Assembly (NCBI GenBank): GCA_036674765.1
Contig: JARVKI010000097.1
Span: 1-64,000, forward strand
DNA from: Seiridium cupressi
Taxonomy: Eukaryota; Ascomycota; Sordariomycetes; Amphisphaeriales; Sporocadaceae
DNA length: 64,000 bases
Direction of reading: 5' to 3'
Numbering within the stretch: the stretch's first letter is position 1; every line of letters starts with the position of its first letter. The notes beneath the pieces are model-generated. The model was not told where the DNA came from and made no database searches. It saw only the letters and a program-made list of their open reading frames with translations. This document shows, one piece after another, positions 12,908 through 26,161 of this stretch. Position numbers and translations under genes: made by a program.

Positions 12908-15009
12908 TGCTTTAGTGTCCAAGCTCGACTGCGGTTCTCCAAGTAGTCAACAGAGACCAGCGTGCCTCGGGCGTTCAATAGTCGGCCACAAGTTGTACCA
13001 TGGTAGGTTAGGCAGTGTGCGAATCGACGATGTAGCGGACCATGCCAACGCAGACAGATCATGAAAGAGAAGAGAGAGGGCAACAGACGCAACAGATTAT
13101 CCCCCGCGCTCGACGGCGATGGGCGGGCTTCTATTATCAGGGTGCGGTCTTGCGCAAAAGCAAGGGTTCACCGAAGCGCCGAACTAATGCTCAGGCACAT
13201 CAACCCTTTGGGTCGCCAATGCCCATCACGACCGGGATGGAGAAGCCCGGCGCTGGCTCGTGGAGACAGGACCGACTACCTACCCAGCTTTTGGGCAACA
13301 CGGCCGGCCGTGAAGTCATTACATTGGCCCATCCGAAGGCGCGCAATCCCCAGGCCCCCGCCCGATAGCGATGCAGCTCGGCTTGGTCCTCCACAAGCGG
13401 TGCCTGGAGTCGCGACCAGAAGGTGACGCGACAAGCCAATTGGCAATTGCCAGCCAGGAACGAGCTGTGGTTGGGTCCACCAGCCCATGTGTCAACGGGC
13501 GGTTGTTGGGCCTGCTGGTGCTCAATAATGCACTGAATGGAGAGCACCGACACGCTAGTGGGCCGCCCCTGGCCTGTCAATTACCCTTTTCTGCCCTGGC
13601 GTCCAGGGGCGGACGCATGACGAGAGACCACATCCGGCAGCGATCAGCACTCACGCCAACCGTCATTGGACCCCCAATCTTTTTTGGTACTGTAGGTATG
13701 TAGCTTTCAGCCCACCCAATGGCAGCATGGCCTCTGAGGAACGAACCACCGTTCCTGATCTCAGGCCCATCAAGTGAAGATCCATTTCCTCTTTCATGGC
13801 CGTTTCTATTGCCTCTGCTCGCGCAAGTCCCATGCAGCCGATAGCGTCAAGCAAATGACGAATAAATCGTCGATCATGCATGGGCATATCTCTCATGCTA
13901 TGGCTTGTGCTTCGGCCAACGAACTGCCATGCACCTATCATGTTGTGCTACCGTCCGCCTGTGTCAACTGCATGTGTATGGCTATCGCCCATTGCTTCCT
14001 TCGGCTGAGTCCCGAGAACTCCGTGCCTGCCTGCCTGCCCCCTTGGGTCCCGAGTGCCGACGGTGCTTTTTTCGTGTTGCTCCATGCAATTTTAGCATCC
14101 AGCATCTCGCTTGGCCTTTTCCCATTGAAGGGTCCAGCGGCCCACTCCCATTGCGACGGCCAAATACAGACCCAAGTTGTCGGGTTTTCTTAGAATGTTC
14201 CATCCGGAGACCAAGTGGTCGCCCGAGGGGATTGGTACGCGCCGCTGAAACCCAAGGTGCCCGCAGATTCTGATCTCTAGGACTACATCTTAATTGCTCA
14301 AGAGTGGAGGTGACCTCATATGGAAGATGAACCTTTCTCCGCCCAAGTACTTTTGTTTTCCGGGGACATGGTGGAATCATCCAATCTGGCTGAACTAGCG
14401 CAACCATGTTCGGCCTGGTTAGTGACCGCTCACATCCCGCGAGGGACATCGCTGAAGACTGCATCAGCCCTTACATGATTATTTTGGTCAACCTGACAAA
14501 TCTTGGTCTCGAGGCCACTCTAGTAGTCAGCATGGCGTTCCCTAACAGACGAACATGCTGGTCGAACCCGTATGTCTGGAAATATCGGGGCCACTTCTAC
14601 CTGTTATGGTACATTCATCATACTGGATTGGATCGTGGCGGGAGACCAACCTTAACTGTATCAGCGTTCAAATGTCGGTAAGCCCCTTGTACCATTCATG
14701 CAGGCCAGGTACATTCTTCAGCTTGCTGCTGGATCATATCCCGGGGAGGATGTTCAAGACGAGTCAACTTACACGACAAATAAATGTGTTTTTTATACTA
14801 CTTCAACTAGTAAATGAAACGAAAAGAAGAAAAGCAAAGAACCAGTGTGGTGTTTTCAAAGGGAATGTCCAGCTTCTCTCACTGCCTCTGCCAAAGTTAC
14901 TTCCTACAATCTCAACCTTGGCTGATGTGACTGTATCCTCATCTATCGGCCTCCCCCGACTGAGAGTTGACACGCGTGGTGGAAAGGCGGTTTGGCATGT
15001 GTGTGTTTC
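12908..15009. other. 2.1-kb intergenic region
   Basis: No gene supported; frames up to about 160 aa occur on both strands but overlap one another and carry no motif. The first few hundred bases are the promoter side of the minus-strand 612-aa gene, and the last part is the 3' side of the aminomutase gene. Confidence 0.55.
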
Positions 15010-16809
15010 TTACTCGTTTTTGACAAGGGAGTCCGCGGGATCGTAGTACTTGTATATCTTATTGCCACCCTTCACGGCCGGGGCTTCGAAGGTCGATATA
15101 CCTGTGGATCGATCATATGAATTGTAGCTTTGTGCTAGTCTCTTCCCACCGCCGCCTGGTAGGTCGACCACAAACGTGGGCATATCAAAGCCTGCGATGG
15201 AGCCCCTCAATTGCTTCTCCATATCGAGAATCGTCTGCAAGGGTGTGCGGAAGTGTTCGGCCTTCTCAACCATGTCGCACTGGTAGACGTAGTACTAGAG
15301 ACTGTCAGTATTATATCATCTTTTCTGTCACATTTGTACATGGTAACGGACCGGCTGGATTCTCAATGTATCAGACAGTGTCCGTATAAGTGTGCCCATG
15401 GTCTTTACATCGTCGTTGATTCCCCTGAGCAGAACACTCTGGTTTCGAACAGTTACGCCGGCGTCCCGTAGCCTCTTGCTGGCTTGCTTGGTAACCCACG
15501 AGATCTCATTCGGATGGTTGAAGTGAGTGTGCAGCGCCACTCTTTTCCCTGCCTTTTCGGCTTCCTTGCTCACGTATATCAAGGCATCGGTCCAGTCGTC
15601 CTTGGGGTCGAGGAATCGTGTCGGGCTGATGGCTAGGCCTTTGGAAGCAAATCGTATCTTCTTGATATTGGGCATGTTGATCAAGCGGAGCCCAATCTCT
15701 ATAAGATGGTGTGATCCAAGGTAGAACGAATCACCCCCTGAAACAACGACGTCCCGAATTTCGGGGGTGTCTTCTATGTACTGGAGGCATCTATTCCATC
15801 GAGCCCTATTTTGTTTGAATTTGCCGCTCTTCTGGTGCTGCACTGTATCGGCTCCGACTTCGTACGATCTGGTACAAAATATGCAGTAAGTCGGGCATAT
15901 AGAGGTTGCTGAGAACTCATCAGCATGCACCTTGTTGTTCTTGGGAAGCCGCAGCCGATGACATACCTAGGAATAATACCTTGTCGGGATATCGGTGCAC
16001 CAACCCCTCTACTTTGGAATCTTCTTTCTCGTGTAGCGAATCCAGGTTGCACATTGGATGGTCCGGGAGCATTAAGGACCCCAATGGCACGAATTGGCGG
16101 AAAATGGGGTCGTGCCGAGGGTCCTCCCAGTTGATCCGACTGAAGACGTAGGGCCTGCGAGAGATTTGGTGCAATCAGCATCAGGAACCCCCTGAGTTGC
16201 ATATGAAAACACAGAGACCAGCAACTTACATCATACGTACGGACATGGTGGAGCACGCAAACCCTGCGAAGATATCGTCGATGAACTCATCTCGGCTCTG
16301 TCTCTCCCCGGTATCACGGTCGAGGGGCACAGAATCGGGGAGTAGCTGGGTCATGAGACTTCTGAACTCGATGGGATCCGACCTCTTGTGGAACTCCACG
16401 GCATTTCTGTTCTACATGTTGACTAGTAAGCAGTGTTCTTGATGAAGATGCGAGTAAAGGGCGGGCTTACACTCCAGAACCAAGACATGAACTGGTCTGT
16501 CGATACGTCCTTCCACATCGGCATCTTTCGCCAAAACTCGTCCTGCGCAGGCTCTTTTTGAGCCGGGAGCGGCGGAATAGACAAGTCATCCAAAGGCAGT
16601 CGGGGCAAGGAGACCGCCGAGGCAGGCTTAACGGAAGAGGTCGAGAGGTGACGCTTCGTACCCGTATGGCGAGACAGCCTGGGGCGAGCTCTCGTAGCAG
16701 GGCCGTAGTCACTGAACTGCTTCGGGGAGCCTTGGCGAAGAGAAAAGAGCTTTGGCACTGCAGAGTACTGCCTGCAAGCTGGCAGGCGTGATGGAGTTGA
16801 CAGGTACAT
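15010..16809 (-). CDS. lysine 2,3-aminomutase homologue (KamA family, radical SAM, PLP)
   Basis: Five exons: 16809-16471, 16411-16230, 16154-15967, 15908-15352, 15294-15010, giving 516 aa; introns of 57-75 nt, all GT-AG with matching phase. KamA enzymes move the alpha-amino group of L-lysine to the beta carbon, using a 4Fe-4S cluster, S-adenosylmethionine and pyridoxal phosphate. The cluster motif is C241-P-T-Y-C245-I-F-C248 (CxxxCxxC). The SAM-binding GGD is in VVVSGGDS. The substrate-binding acidic residues of the family are present as D429 (YVYQCD) and D466 (VVDLPGGGGK), and the PLP lysine is K473 in PGGGGK. The first ~60 residues are Arg/Ser-rich with few acids, which fits a mitochondrial presequence (inference). 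The substrate could differ from lysine. The family is mainly bacterial. Confidence 0.92.
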
Positions 16810-19800
16810 GATAACTGGATTCTTCGGTATCTATTAGGCGGCGGATACGAGTATTTGAGTTTATGCCGTCACGTGTGTAGGTATAGTCGGGTATTTTGTC
16901 TCAGTTACCCTTGATGATATGTATCGGTGTGGTATAGTATTATCCCGGCTGGATTGGCACTTTTTGCTGATACCAGCCGAGTTATATGCACCGCGTTGAA
17001 CTGTTGGGTCAAGCCGTGAACTTGTCGGGCTCCGGTGTGCGGAGTGCTATAAATAATTCGACTTGCGTAGAGTCTTCAGCAAATCTGGCATATGCGTGGT
17101 CAGCATCATATCAGATATTTCAAGGATTGTTGACAGTCCTTCTTGGGTAGAGCTGGATTGAAGGATCAGAATCGACAAGTGCTTACCTTCACAAGGAGTA
17201 AGCTGGTAGATGATGTCGACGTGCAGAGGTAATAAGAGAATTTGTTGACTGGTTGATGCTCTTTCGACGTAGAATCTATCAGCATTATTAGCATCATGAT
17301 GTGGCCAAGATATCAGCACGCCAAATTGCAACGGCCCCAGCGTTGGGTACCCACTAGTGAGGGCTCTTCCTTCATCTGATATATGTAGTGGTGCGGAGCA
17401 AGAACTTATCCCAGCATGGACGTGATGACCGGGTCTCTTCTCTCACACGTAGTGGGTTTCTGTTGCGGACAGCGGCAGCTTCGAAATAAGTCGCTTAAGT
17501 TTCGTGGTTGTAAACCGTACGCCTTGACGAGAGACCGAGACGAGTTGATACTGAGCCTATTATCTATTCAAATGCATCAGCATGAGCCTAAGGTATATTA
17601 ATGCCGTGGAAGCAAGAGCAGGCTTAATATGTTGGTCGAAATCTTAAAAGGCATATTCACTCAGAAGATGGACCGCTTCTCAGGCCTGCTCCTTCTAGGT
17701 TTTTATACTTCTGGGGGCTATATACTTTGAGCAGTAACTTGCCAACACAACCGGTGGCGAAATAAAGTAAGCAAACTACTCGCGATTCTCAAGAGACCTC
17801 CCGCAACATCGCGACATTTGGTGGGTACGTCCCGTGAGGCGGCTTCTCTATTTGCCCCAGAACACAAGCCCGTTGGCGGCACACCGATTAACGGGAAGAC
17901 TTCCGAGTATGCTTCCAAATAATTTCCGGCCCCTGTCCTTGATGCACACAGGCTGCATTATCACACACAGCTGGTCGTGTCTACATGACTTTGGTGGCTT
18001 GGGTCCCGGGGACCCGGGGGCAGGAAAGCTTAGAAGTTGGGGACTGATGATTAAACATCCCAGTGCCCATCCCCCAGGCCCATGACTAGGGTCTATTGAC
18101 TAGGCAGGCAACGGAAAGGAGTGTCCAAGAGGGCGGTATTAGGCCAGTTAAAAGCACGTTGTTGCTGCAGTTGCAACTATATCACACCTAGAGTGGAAGT
18201 GGTATCGAGATGTGATTTTCACTGGCAGCCGAATAACCGATTTGTGAGCCTAGACTCTTAGTTTTACGTACCAATAAGCGTCGTTCAAGTGAATTTGCTG
18301 CCCATACTGGATGTGCTTCTAGGAAGTCGGAGCCAGAGCCGGAGGCTTGTCTTCCAAGCCAGAACTTCCTTGGGTTTGTCGATCTAAGCGAAGGTTATTT
18401 TTCTTCTTCTTGGCATTTCTATTATCTTGAACCAGTGAAGGATTGTCCGTCATTTGTTCACAATAGGTCGAGGTGATGATGGCCGATCCAAGCAGAACAA
18501 CTCGTGTGCATGCAGCAGGGGAAGGCCACCATTCACAAGCGCAAGACGCACACGACAACGAGTCATCGCTACCAAAATCTAGAGTCGACACCCACCCAGA
18601 GGATGCTGACGTGTTCATAATACAAGTCAAGTTTAGTGCCGGTAGGTAAGGGACTTTCGAACCCCTTGAGAGCTTCAGACGACCCAACCAGTTTTATCGA
18701 GCTACAATTTGGTAAATAATTTCTGTATGATCTGAGACCGAGACCTTGCGGCATACGGTAAGCGAGTTTGTCTCGAATGACGTCTAAGAAGGGGGCTGGG
18801 TTGATGTCATTGGATACCGAGGGTATGGAACCGCGCTTGACACCATACTGTCGCATGGTATTGCAAGATGCCTTGGGCCAAGCTACACATGGAGTATACC
18901 ATGTGGATTTAGCTAATCCCTGTGCGACATGCGGAGCAAATGGGGCATGAGTCTACCTTGGTAGCCTTGGGCTCCCAGGGCGCAGTCCGTCGAAAAGTCA
19001 GCTGCCTCCCGATAGAACAGGCAATCCGATTCGCCATGTCAAGCTGTCTATTCGGAGATTAGTCGAAATATTCAAAGGAAGCTAGCTTGTTGGACAACGG
19101 CCACCCACAGCTCGCAACCTATCCATGATGACCACCTAACTAGGTACTGTCTCCACAAGTTTGATGAACCCCTTACATTGCGGTCTGAAGACTGGCAAAT
19201 CCGCAACGAAGGCGGCATGGTTCTTTTGTCAACTTGCAGCTCTCTAGTGCAAATTGGTGGCGGGCCGTTGGAGTTGACATTCTGTAGCTGTGGATAAAGC
19301 GCTCGGCGTTTTGGCATGTAAACCAGCGTATCTAGCTGCCGAAAGCAAAGTAGCGAGTCGACAACTTGTCTCTCGAATCGGTTCCCGGCCAATCAAAAGC
19401 CTCCGTGGGGCGGCTATTTGTATCTGGGTCGAGGCAGCCTATCAGAACTCCAAAGCAAGGCTACAACGACCCAGCTCAATAATAGCTCGAACGAGCTTCG
19501 TAGAGCCCGAACGGCGTCCCGCCATAAATCGTGATTGTAGGACACCAAAGCAGCGCCGATCCTGCGTAGCCAAGACGATCCAGCCTTCTGGACCCCAATC
19601 GATGTCAGCATGCATCTGCATGGAGTGTACCAGGACTTGGGTGTACGACATACAATGATGGGATCCATGACCCAAAGCAACTGCAAGACGCATTGTCGTC
19701 CCCACTTCCGATCTATACACGCCTTTCCAACGAGATTCTCGGTAAAGCCCTCGGAGCCAGTTGCAGGCTCTGTCCAGGTTGCCATCAAACCGCTGGCAAG

Positions 19801-21236
19801 GCTCACCATTTTCCTGCCTCGCCTCAAGAATGGATATTCGGTTTGCTCGCGCCGCCATAGATATGCCTTGCTTGGTGGACTTTTGTTCGACATCTGCGAG
19901 TCCGGAGACGATGCACGTATCGTTTCGGTCCCCAATAGCCCATATAGATTCATTGGGTCGGGATTCCTGAGTACATGAGGCGTACCCTAGGTTCAGATAC
20001 ATTGCACCAGGTAATCTCATGGGATTTGGCCCCAGAGCAGTGCCTTGTGGGTGCGCCAGCCGCTTTTAGCGACGACGGGCCCGGGCCAGTGGGTTACAGA
20101 CCAACCGGTGAGCCGGCTCGAGGCAGTAAAGTATTCTGCCTTGCCGGAGATGTTGTGCCTTTTGCGCTTTAGATGGAATCGAGGAAAGGTTAGATTGCCC
20201 ATGACATCGTGCTAGTGACTGCAGGTCAATTGTTTGTTCGCCGCTAGCCATTATGCGCGCTCGTCACAGCCGCCGAGAACAACCCACTGTCCCGAGTTTG
20301 CAATGTGAGTGGGACGAGCTGCGGTTGATTGTAATGCACGTCGCTTATGAGTGGCACGGCAGCCAATCAAGGACCTCGTCGCCCGTGTTTGACTCCCCAC
20401 GTCACTGAGATGATCTGGATCTCGATGTTGGTTATAGTCTTATGGTTCTGTAAAGATTAGTGCGCCCCCAAGTTCCATCACTCTTTGCATTCTCTGTGCC
20501 GTGTAAATACCAGTTTGAGCAAAGTTGGTACCAACGCAGTCATTGCGAGATTGAACGATCATGAATGGACACTAACAAGAGCTGAATGGAAGACTTATGG
20601 CCCAACACGTTGAAGTTGCAGTTGCAGTGACTGCTTATCATCATGTTTCATTCACATCGCGAAATTTGTCATGAATTATCCCGTGGGGCACATTTTGAGG
20701 ACTTTGCGAACTGTGTTCAATTGTGGAAACTGCTTTCAGAAATACCCTGGCACTGGGTTTGCATGTTTCTCAGCACTAGGTTAGTCGTCTGGTGAACTCC
20801 CAGTCGCAGATCCTGGGGGATGAAAACAAGGCAAACGCAACTTTACGTGTGCGCGCAGATTACAGTGCATGGCCCTGGCGTACCCAAGCATGATCGCTTG
20901 TCTCATGGTATCAGCGGAGAAGTTTCTCCATCCGACCCGACGCCAAAAGACGTATACGACCAGTCTGTGCCATGGTGAGACAGGTCACCAGTGCGGATGG
21001 CGGGATCTAATCGACGTGAAGAGCCTGCAACTGTGAACAGGACTCGCATGCTGTTCTTCTTCTCCATGCGGCAATGACCACATGTGCGAAACAAAAACTT
21101 GCCTGCTCCAGAAGGGACAAAGCTCCCAATGATCAACCATGGTGGCTTGCTAATGCAAGTGTCCCAAAAGGTTATGCTCCAGCGATCAACCCAGTCTTGG
21201 GCTATCCTGGCAGCGACATACTAGGTTCAAAGCTGC
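16810..21236. other. 4.4-kb intergenic region
   Basis: No gene can be supported. It is moderately AT-rich. The longest frames (about 120-190 aa, for example near 19442-20020 on the minus strand) overlap equally long frames in other phases and have no recognisable motif. The stretch next to 16810 is the promoter side of the aminomutase gene. Confidence 0.5.
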
Positions 21237-21933
21237 TTACTCCAGAGGCCTGGACTCACGTGTCAACTGAGGGCCATCCAACTTGGGGGTGGATTTGCAA
21301 AGTATGAGGGGGGATGACATACCCAAGATAGTCCTCCTTGATGCTGCCTATAGCCCAAAGCTCGCCAACCTCAGCTCGAGTACCGAGCAGCTTGATACGC
21401 GTATGAGTACCAACTCTGATGTGCATGTCTTCTCCGTTGGTGAACTCGGGGGGTGTGGCATTAGGATCCCATTTCGTGTCACTGGGTATCAACTAGATCG
21501 AGATGTCAGTGTTCAGGTTGCTGCTGGCACGAGCCCCACGGCACATACGTGGGAAGACACGAAGATCCTCAGAGGGCCAGCCTCGGCAAAAAATCCGTGC
21601 TGATTCACAGAGACAACGATAGCGTCGATCTGTAACTGATCAGCAAACCTGCACTTGCCCATGCACAGAGCACAGCGTCCATACCGTCTCCCCCTTGAAG
21701 GGTCGCCAGACAACGGCCTTGTACCTCACAGTGAATTCGGCTAATCCACTGCCAGGCAGGATGCGCCCCTCTGAGATGTCGAAAGTATCCATGATGGTGA
21801 TGATGTAATAGCTGCCGGTGCAAGTGCCCTCAACATCGCTCAGCAGCTTTCCCGTCACAAGCTCGTGCATGTTCTTTCCGAAGTAGGAAGGGTGAAGCGT
21901 GACACGCCGCTCAAGGGTGTAGAGGAAGAACAT
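21237..21933 (-). CDS. RPB7: RNA polymerase II subunit RPB7
   Basis: Exons 21933-21685, 21629-21549, 21492-21323 and a tiny last exon, best placed at 21249-21237. Start MFFLYTLERRV is the family's invariant N-terminus. RPB7 pairs with RPB4 to form the stalk of RNA polymerase II and helps bind nascent RNA and initiation factors. The N-terminal RNP-like domain ends near residue 80, followed by the S1/OB fold (VVSVNQHGFFAEAGPL, then the WAIGSIKEDYLG end). With the last exon at 21249-21237 the product ends LGPLE and is 170 aa, matching the family's ~171 aa. Using the nearer acceptor at 21267 instead would end the protein right after LG (167 aa). Only this final junction is uncertain. The gene is divergent from the DUF962 gene. 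Confidence 0.95.
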
Positions 21934-23298
21934 GGCGCCGAATTTTTGTGTGTCGATTCAGGCTATGCAGTTGTCAATCGAAGGTGGCAAGCAAGTGCCT
22001 TGTGTCGTCGCTTCCTCGAGGCGTTTGCTCGGCGAAGCTATCGCAGCGCGGGGCAGTGAACTTTGGTGTCAGATATCGAGCGAAATGCTTCCTCCCTAGA
22101 TGCGGTATACTCGAATCGTGCGTTTGAGGGTATAATTAGGTGACGACCGATGCTGCTGCTGCTGCTTTCGGAACGGTGTGCTTTGTGAGATGAGCACCTG
22201 GCGCTCACAGAACTATGGGTATCATCTAGAAATTTTGGCAAGAAGAACGGGAGGAGAGCCTTGAGCCAGAACGATTGTCAAGAAAAAGGATGAGTCGCCG
22301 TGAGTGAATGCACGCAGCGCCGGAGTTGCGCAACTTCCCTAGTAAGATGCGCAAGGGAATGGCTGTAAGGATGGCAATGATAAGCTCGAGCTGGGCTTTG
22401 AGAGCTGGAATGTAGAAGCGCGACCAGGCTGAAGAGCCTCATTGTGCTCTCAATCTAGCATGGTCAAAGCGCCGCCTCGGCGCCCGGCTGAATCCCGGGC
22501 CGCGTTTCTTAGCGCCTGGCAAGCCTGGGCAGAGCTAGAAACCTCATGCCTGCAATGGTTGATGGAGCTTGAGCAAGATGAAGAAAGACTATAAATACAT
22601 ACTTAGTGCAATTTGGGGAGAGAAGCATTACTTGACGCCTGTTTCTGGCAAGACTGGACGTACCTATTCGAGCCAAGAACGGCACGGCATGCAGAGCTGG
22701 ACTTGGGGACTGACATGCCAATGTTGTAGGGGAAGAGTCAATAGTAAACACATCCTATCCTCGGCCCTATATCAGCACCGAATCTCACCATAAGCCGTCC
22801 TTGACCAATGACAAGCTGTACCGGCCAAGCACTTTTATGAATCAACACCAAAGTCCAAAGGCGCGGCCAGGTTCCGAGACGCAACAATGTAGAGTGCACT
22901 TGACTGCAACGTCGCCTCAGGCACGTGCAGACTCGGTGACACAGCATCGCGCTCCAGATGTGGCATGATCAACAGGAGTGAAGTCTTGTCTGGTACATGG
23001 CAAGTCCCGATGATCCCGGAGGTTATACCGGGCGACTTTCGGGAATCTTCTCAGTAACTTAAATTGTTCCAATTGCACAACGCTCTAATGCTCATTTGTC
23101 CAAGCGGTATCCTCTTGATGGGACTTGATCTCCATTGTCTGCCGATTCCCCACCAGCGGGCATTGCTCTAAAAAGTTTAGCGACCATAAGCAGCAATCGC
23201 AACGCATACTTCAACTCACTGCTCCTCGGCGTATTTCCCCGTTGTGCGTTCGACGGCCTCCACCCCCCAATCGCATCGCAACTCCAACGCTTTTCATC
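21934..23298. other. 1.4-kb divergent promoter region between RPB7 and the DUF962 gene
   Basis: No gene supported. It includes a short CAG/CTG-type run at about 22151-22166. The 150 bases before 23299 are pyrimidine-rich, consistent with a fungal 5' UTR. Confidence 0.55.
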
Positions 23299-24047
23299 AT
23301 GTCGCTCAACCTCGAGAAGCAGCTCACCTTTGTAAGTTGCAACCCCGCGCCCACGCCTACACCTAAGCCTACGCTCACCACCACCCTGTCGACCGCAACT
23401 AACTGAGCACAAATCAGTATGGTGCCTACCACCACAACTCGGTCAACATCGCCATCCATATGACATGCGTGCCTTTGATCTTGATCTCGGCCTTTTGCAT
23501 GGTACGTCCGCACTTCTCACTGCTGCTCTCTTGTCTGGACCCGCGCTTCGAGTACTGAACTTCTTGCTCTCTTTAGGCAGCAAACACTGGCACCCTCATC
23601 CCACTTCCCGATGCTCTGTCTGTCCCATATCTCGATCTGAACCTTGGCACCCTCGCTGCGGTGGCATATGCGATACTCTACATACTGCTTGAACCAGTTG
23701 CCGGAACCGTCCTCGGCGCCTTATGCTTGGGCGGTGCTGCACTGAGCAACAAAGCTCTGCTTGAGAATCCCACGACGACGAATCAGATCGCTATAGCAAC
23801 GCACATCGTCAGCTGGCTCCTCCAGTTTCTAGGACACGGTGCTTTCGAGGGCCGGGCTCCCGCTCTGCTTGACAATCTCGTCCAGGCTATATTCTTGGCT
23901 CCCCTCTTCGTCTGGCTGGAACTTCTCTTCAAATTTGGCTATCGGCGGGAACTCCAGAGCCGAGTGGACAAAGCTGTTCAGGTTGAGATTGCCAAGTTCC
24001 GGGCACGCAAGGCGCAGGATGGGCTGAAGAATGGGAAGGCCCAATGA
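23299..24047 (+). CDS. DUF962 / Mpo1-like membrane protein
   Basis: Exons 23299-23331, 23418-23501 and 23577-24047, all joined in phase 0, give 195 aa. Yeast Mpo1 (YGL010w) of this family is an Fe(II)-dependent dioxygenase in the ER that alpha-oxidises 2-hydroxy fatty acids during breakdown of phytosphingosine. The family signature is present: YGAYHHNSVNIAIH near residues 12-25 (H16, H17, H25), and H115 and H126 in the second half (THIVSWLLQFLGH), which are the likely metal ligands. There are four hydrophobic segments (about 27-46, 64-95, 110-125, 140-158) and a charged C-terminal tail. The very short first exon (11 codons) matches the N-terminus of fungal homologues. Assignment to the family is firm; the exact substrate is inferred. 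Confidence 0.92.
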
Positions 24048-26161
24048 ACAACATGTCGCGTCATATTGACCGGACTACATGTTGTACTGCACGCCTCCGT
24101 GATGTTCTGCAGGATGGCTCCAAGCGCGCCGTGAGACACACTTCGATATCTGTAATGTTGCCCTTTATCAGGTATATGAGAATGCAGGGAAACTCTGTAT
24201 GGTAAGACGCGGGCTACCACACAGACGAAGAGCCGACCCGGCCCAGGATTGTGCCACGGAGAATATTGAAAACCCGAGGGGGCCTCGCAGTGGTGTTTTG
24301 GTTGCCAATGATACCCTTCACTTTGTTGCGCTTTGTCACATTTCATCAGGAGTACGGGGTTCATAGAGGAGATCTGCCCAGGCTTGATGAAAGTGCAAAA
24401 TCACTGGGCTATTTCGATCTTATGGATAAGGAGTAGGAATTCGCCTTTTGCTCTATAACGATTATATATCATGAATGATAAAATAAACAAGCTTACCTCC
24501 AACCAGTGCACACTATACTCTTTCGTTCAGTCGCAGTTCGGCTCAAAACGACATGGACTGTTGGCATCTTAGAGTTTACAGAGGATATCTATTTGTGCCG
24601 CCTCTTCCAATTTTCAAGACCCCAAACCCAACTCCAAAACCAATCTCTGGGATGAGCTGACGATTGCATATGAGATAAAAGCATAAAGAGATAAGAGTGA
24701 TATGTGGATTTATTCACTGGGTAGACTCTAGTACGCCCGGCCACAGGTTGCAGGGCAAATGCTTGCCAGCAGACCTGGGTTTAGAACTGCGTGATCGATC
24801 CTCTTGTTGGGAAAGAGCCTACATTGTATGCACAGACAGCTCTTATTGGGGCCGTTTCGCTAGAACGCCGACTTTGCACCATTCATCAGTAGTGAGAAAT
24901 ATAGCGAGAAATCTTTTTAAAATTCCCAGGGAGGAGTGGTGTTACGCTTTAGAGTAAGGCATGAACCGGCAATGTGCATGCTTCAATGTGGCTTATGGCA
25001 TACTATTGAAGCACAATTGTCGAGGGCTCGATTGAAGGTTACAATGTAGGCTGTATGCATGCTTATCGTTGAGGAACAGACGCTGGTAGAAGTGTTGACG
25101 CCACCAGACCGTCGTGGGCTCCTTGCGAAATGTAGAGCAGGAGCGAGTCAAAATCGCTCTCAATTTCCTTTGCCCCAAAACGAAATAGCAGTGACAAAAC
25201 CCCAGTTGTCCACGGCATTTTTCGTCTCCCTCCATACCTATATATATAGATATTCCTCTATGAGAGAACCTACGGTTTTCTAAAGTGGTTTTTCCTATAT
25301 AGCAAATTGGGATATATTTAGGCCTATTCTTAGTACGCTAGAATAGATAAGCAGGTAGAGAATAAATATATATATACTGCCCGCTGTAGCTCCTGCCACG
25401 GGAGTAACATAGAGGAAATCCTACGAGGGTTTATACTTAGTAAGATGCCTCTTGATGTCCGCATCTTGAGAAAACACCAAAATCGGAAAGCAGTGCTTAT
25501 GTAGATTAACGGCCGACCAAGTACAGCTTGCGGTAAATCGCCACCTACCTACAGACTGGGGGATTGTTTTCTAGAATATACATAGTTTTGACTACCGCAG
25601 AACAACACAACGGCTCAAAGGAGACTAAAAATAGTATTCTGTCCGTAACAATGAGGTGGTAGAACCTCAAGCCCAAACCCCTTGCTGAAGGTTTCAGTCT
25701 GTGGGAGTGCTCGGTGATAGAATGACCGTTGTGGGCTAGACATGCTCGTTTCTTGGGTCCCGCCGACAATGATATTGTCTTTTGTAAAATGATTGTCCCT
25801 AACACGAAATGTATCCACTCCTTTGTTAACATGGACGTCATGTGGAAGAAAGAGTGGTGGCTCTTACTATAAAGCTTCCGTCGATTTGTTGATGGCGAGA
25901 ACGCTAGACTCTTCTAGACCTTCATAAGTCACGTCAATTGAGCCTTTCATAACCCAACACGGTGTGCCCAAGCTCCTCAACAACATCACGCATGCTCCAA
26001 ATACTCCAGGTGCTAACATGTCACAGTAAATTGTAGGCAAGATCTGGGGCTTGTTCACCAGGTCCAAGCGCGATAGCTATTGGGATGACGTGGAACGAAT
26101 CAAGGCTCAGATCTCCCGTTATGACCTAAGGGAACAGCCATTAAGGGTGAATTATCCGGCA
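24048..26161. other. 2.1-kb AT-rich intergenic region
   Basis: No gene supported. The part from about 24440 to 25450 is notably AT-rich with many TATATA and CTATA words, as seen in decayed repeats of fungi, but no terminal repeats or transposase remnants were recognised. The final ~130 bases stay open in the frame of the next gene. Confidence 0.45.

Noticed and set aside
12908..12922. Five-codon N-terminal extension of the 612-aa hypothetical protein
   Set aside because: Begins at TTG; the ATG at 12907 is used.
19442..20020. 192-aa minus-strand frame from ATG
   Set aside because: Overlaps an equally long frame in another phase, has no recognised domain, no clear codon bias and no convincing neighbours; kept out of the gene list although a degenerate gene cannot be excluded.
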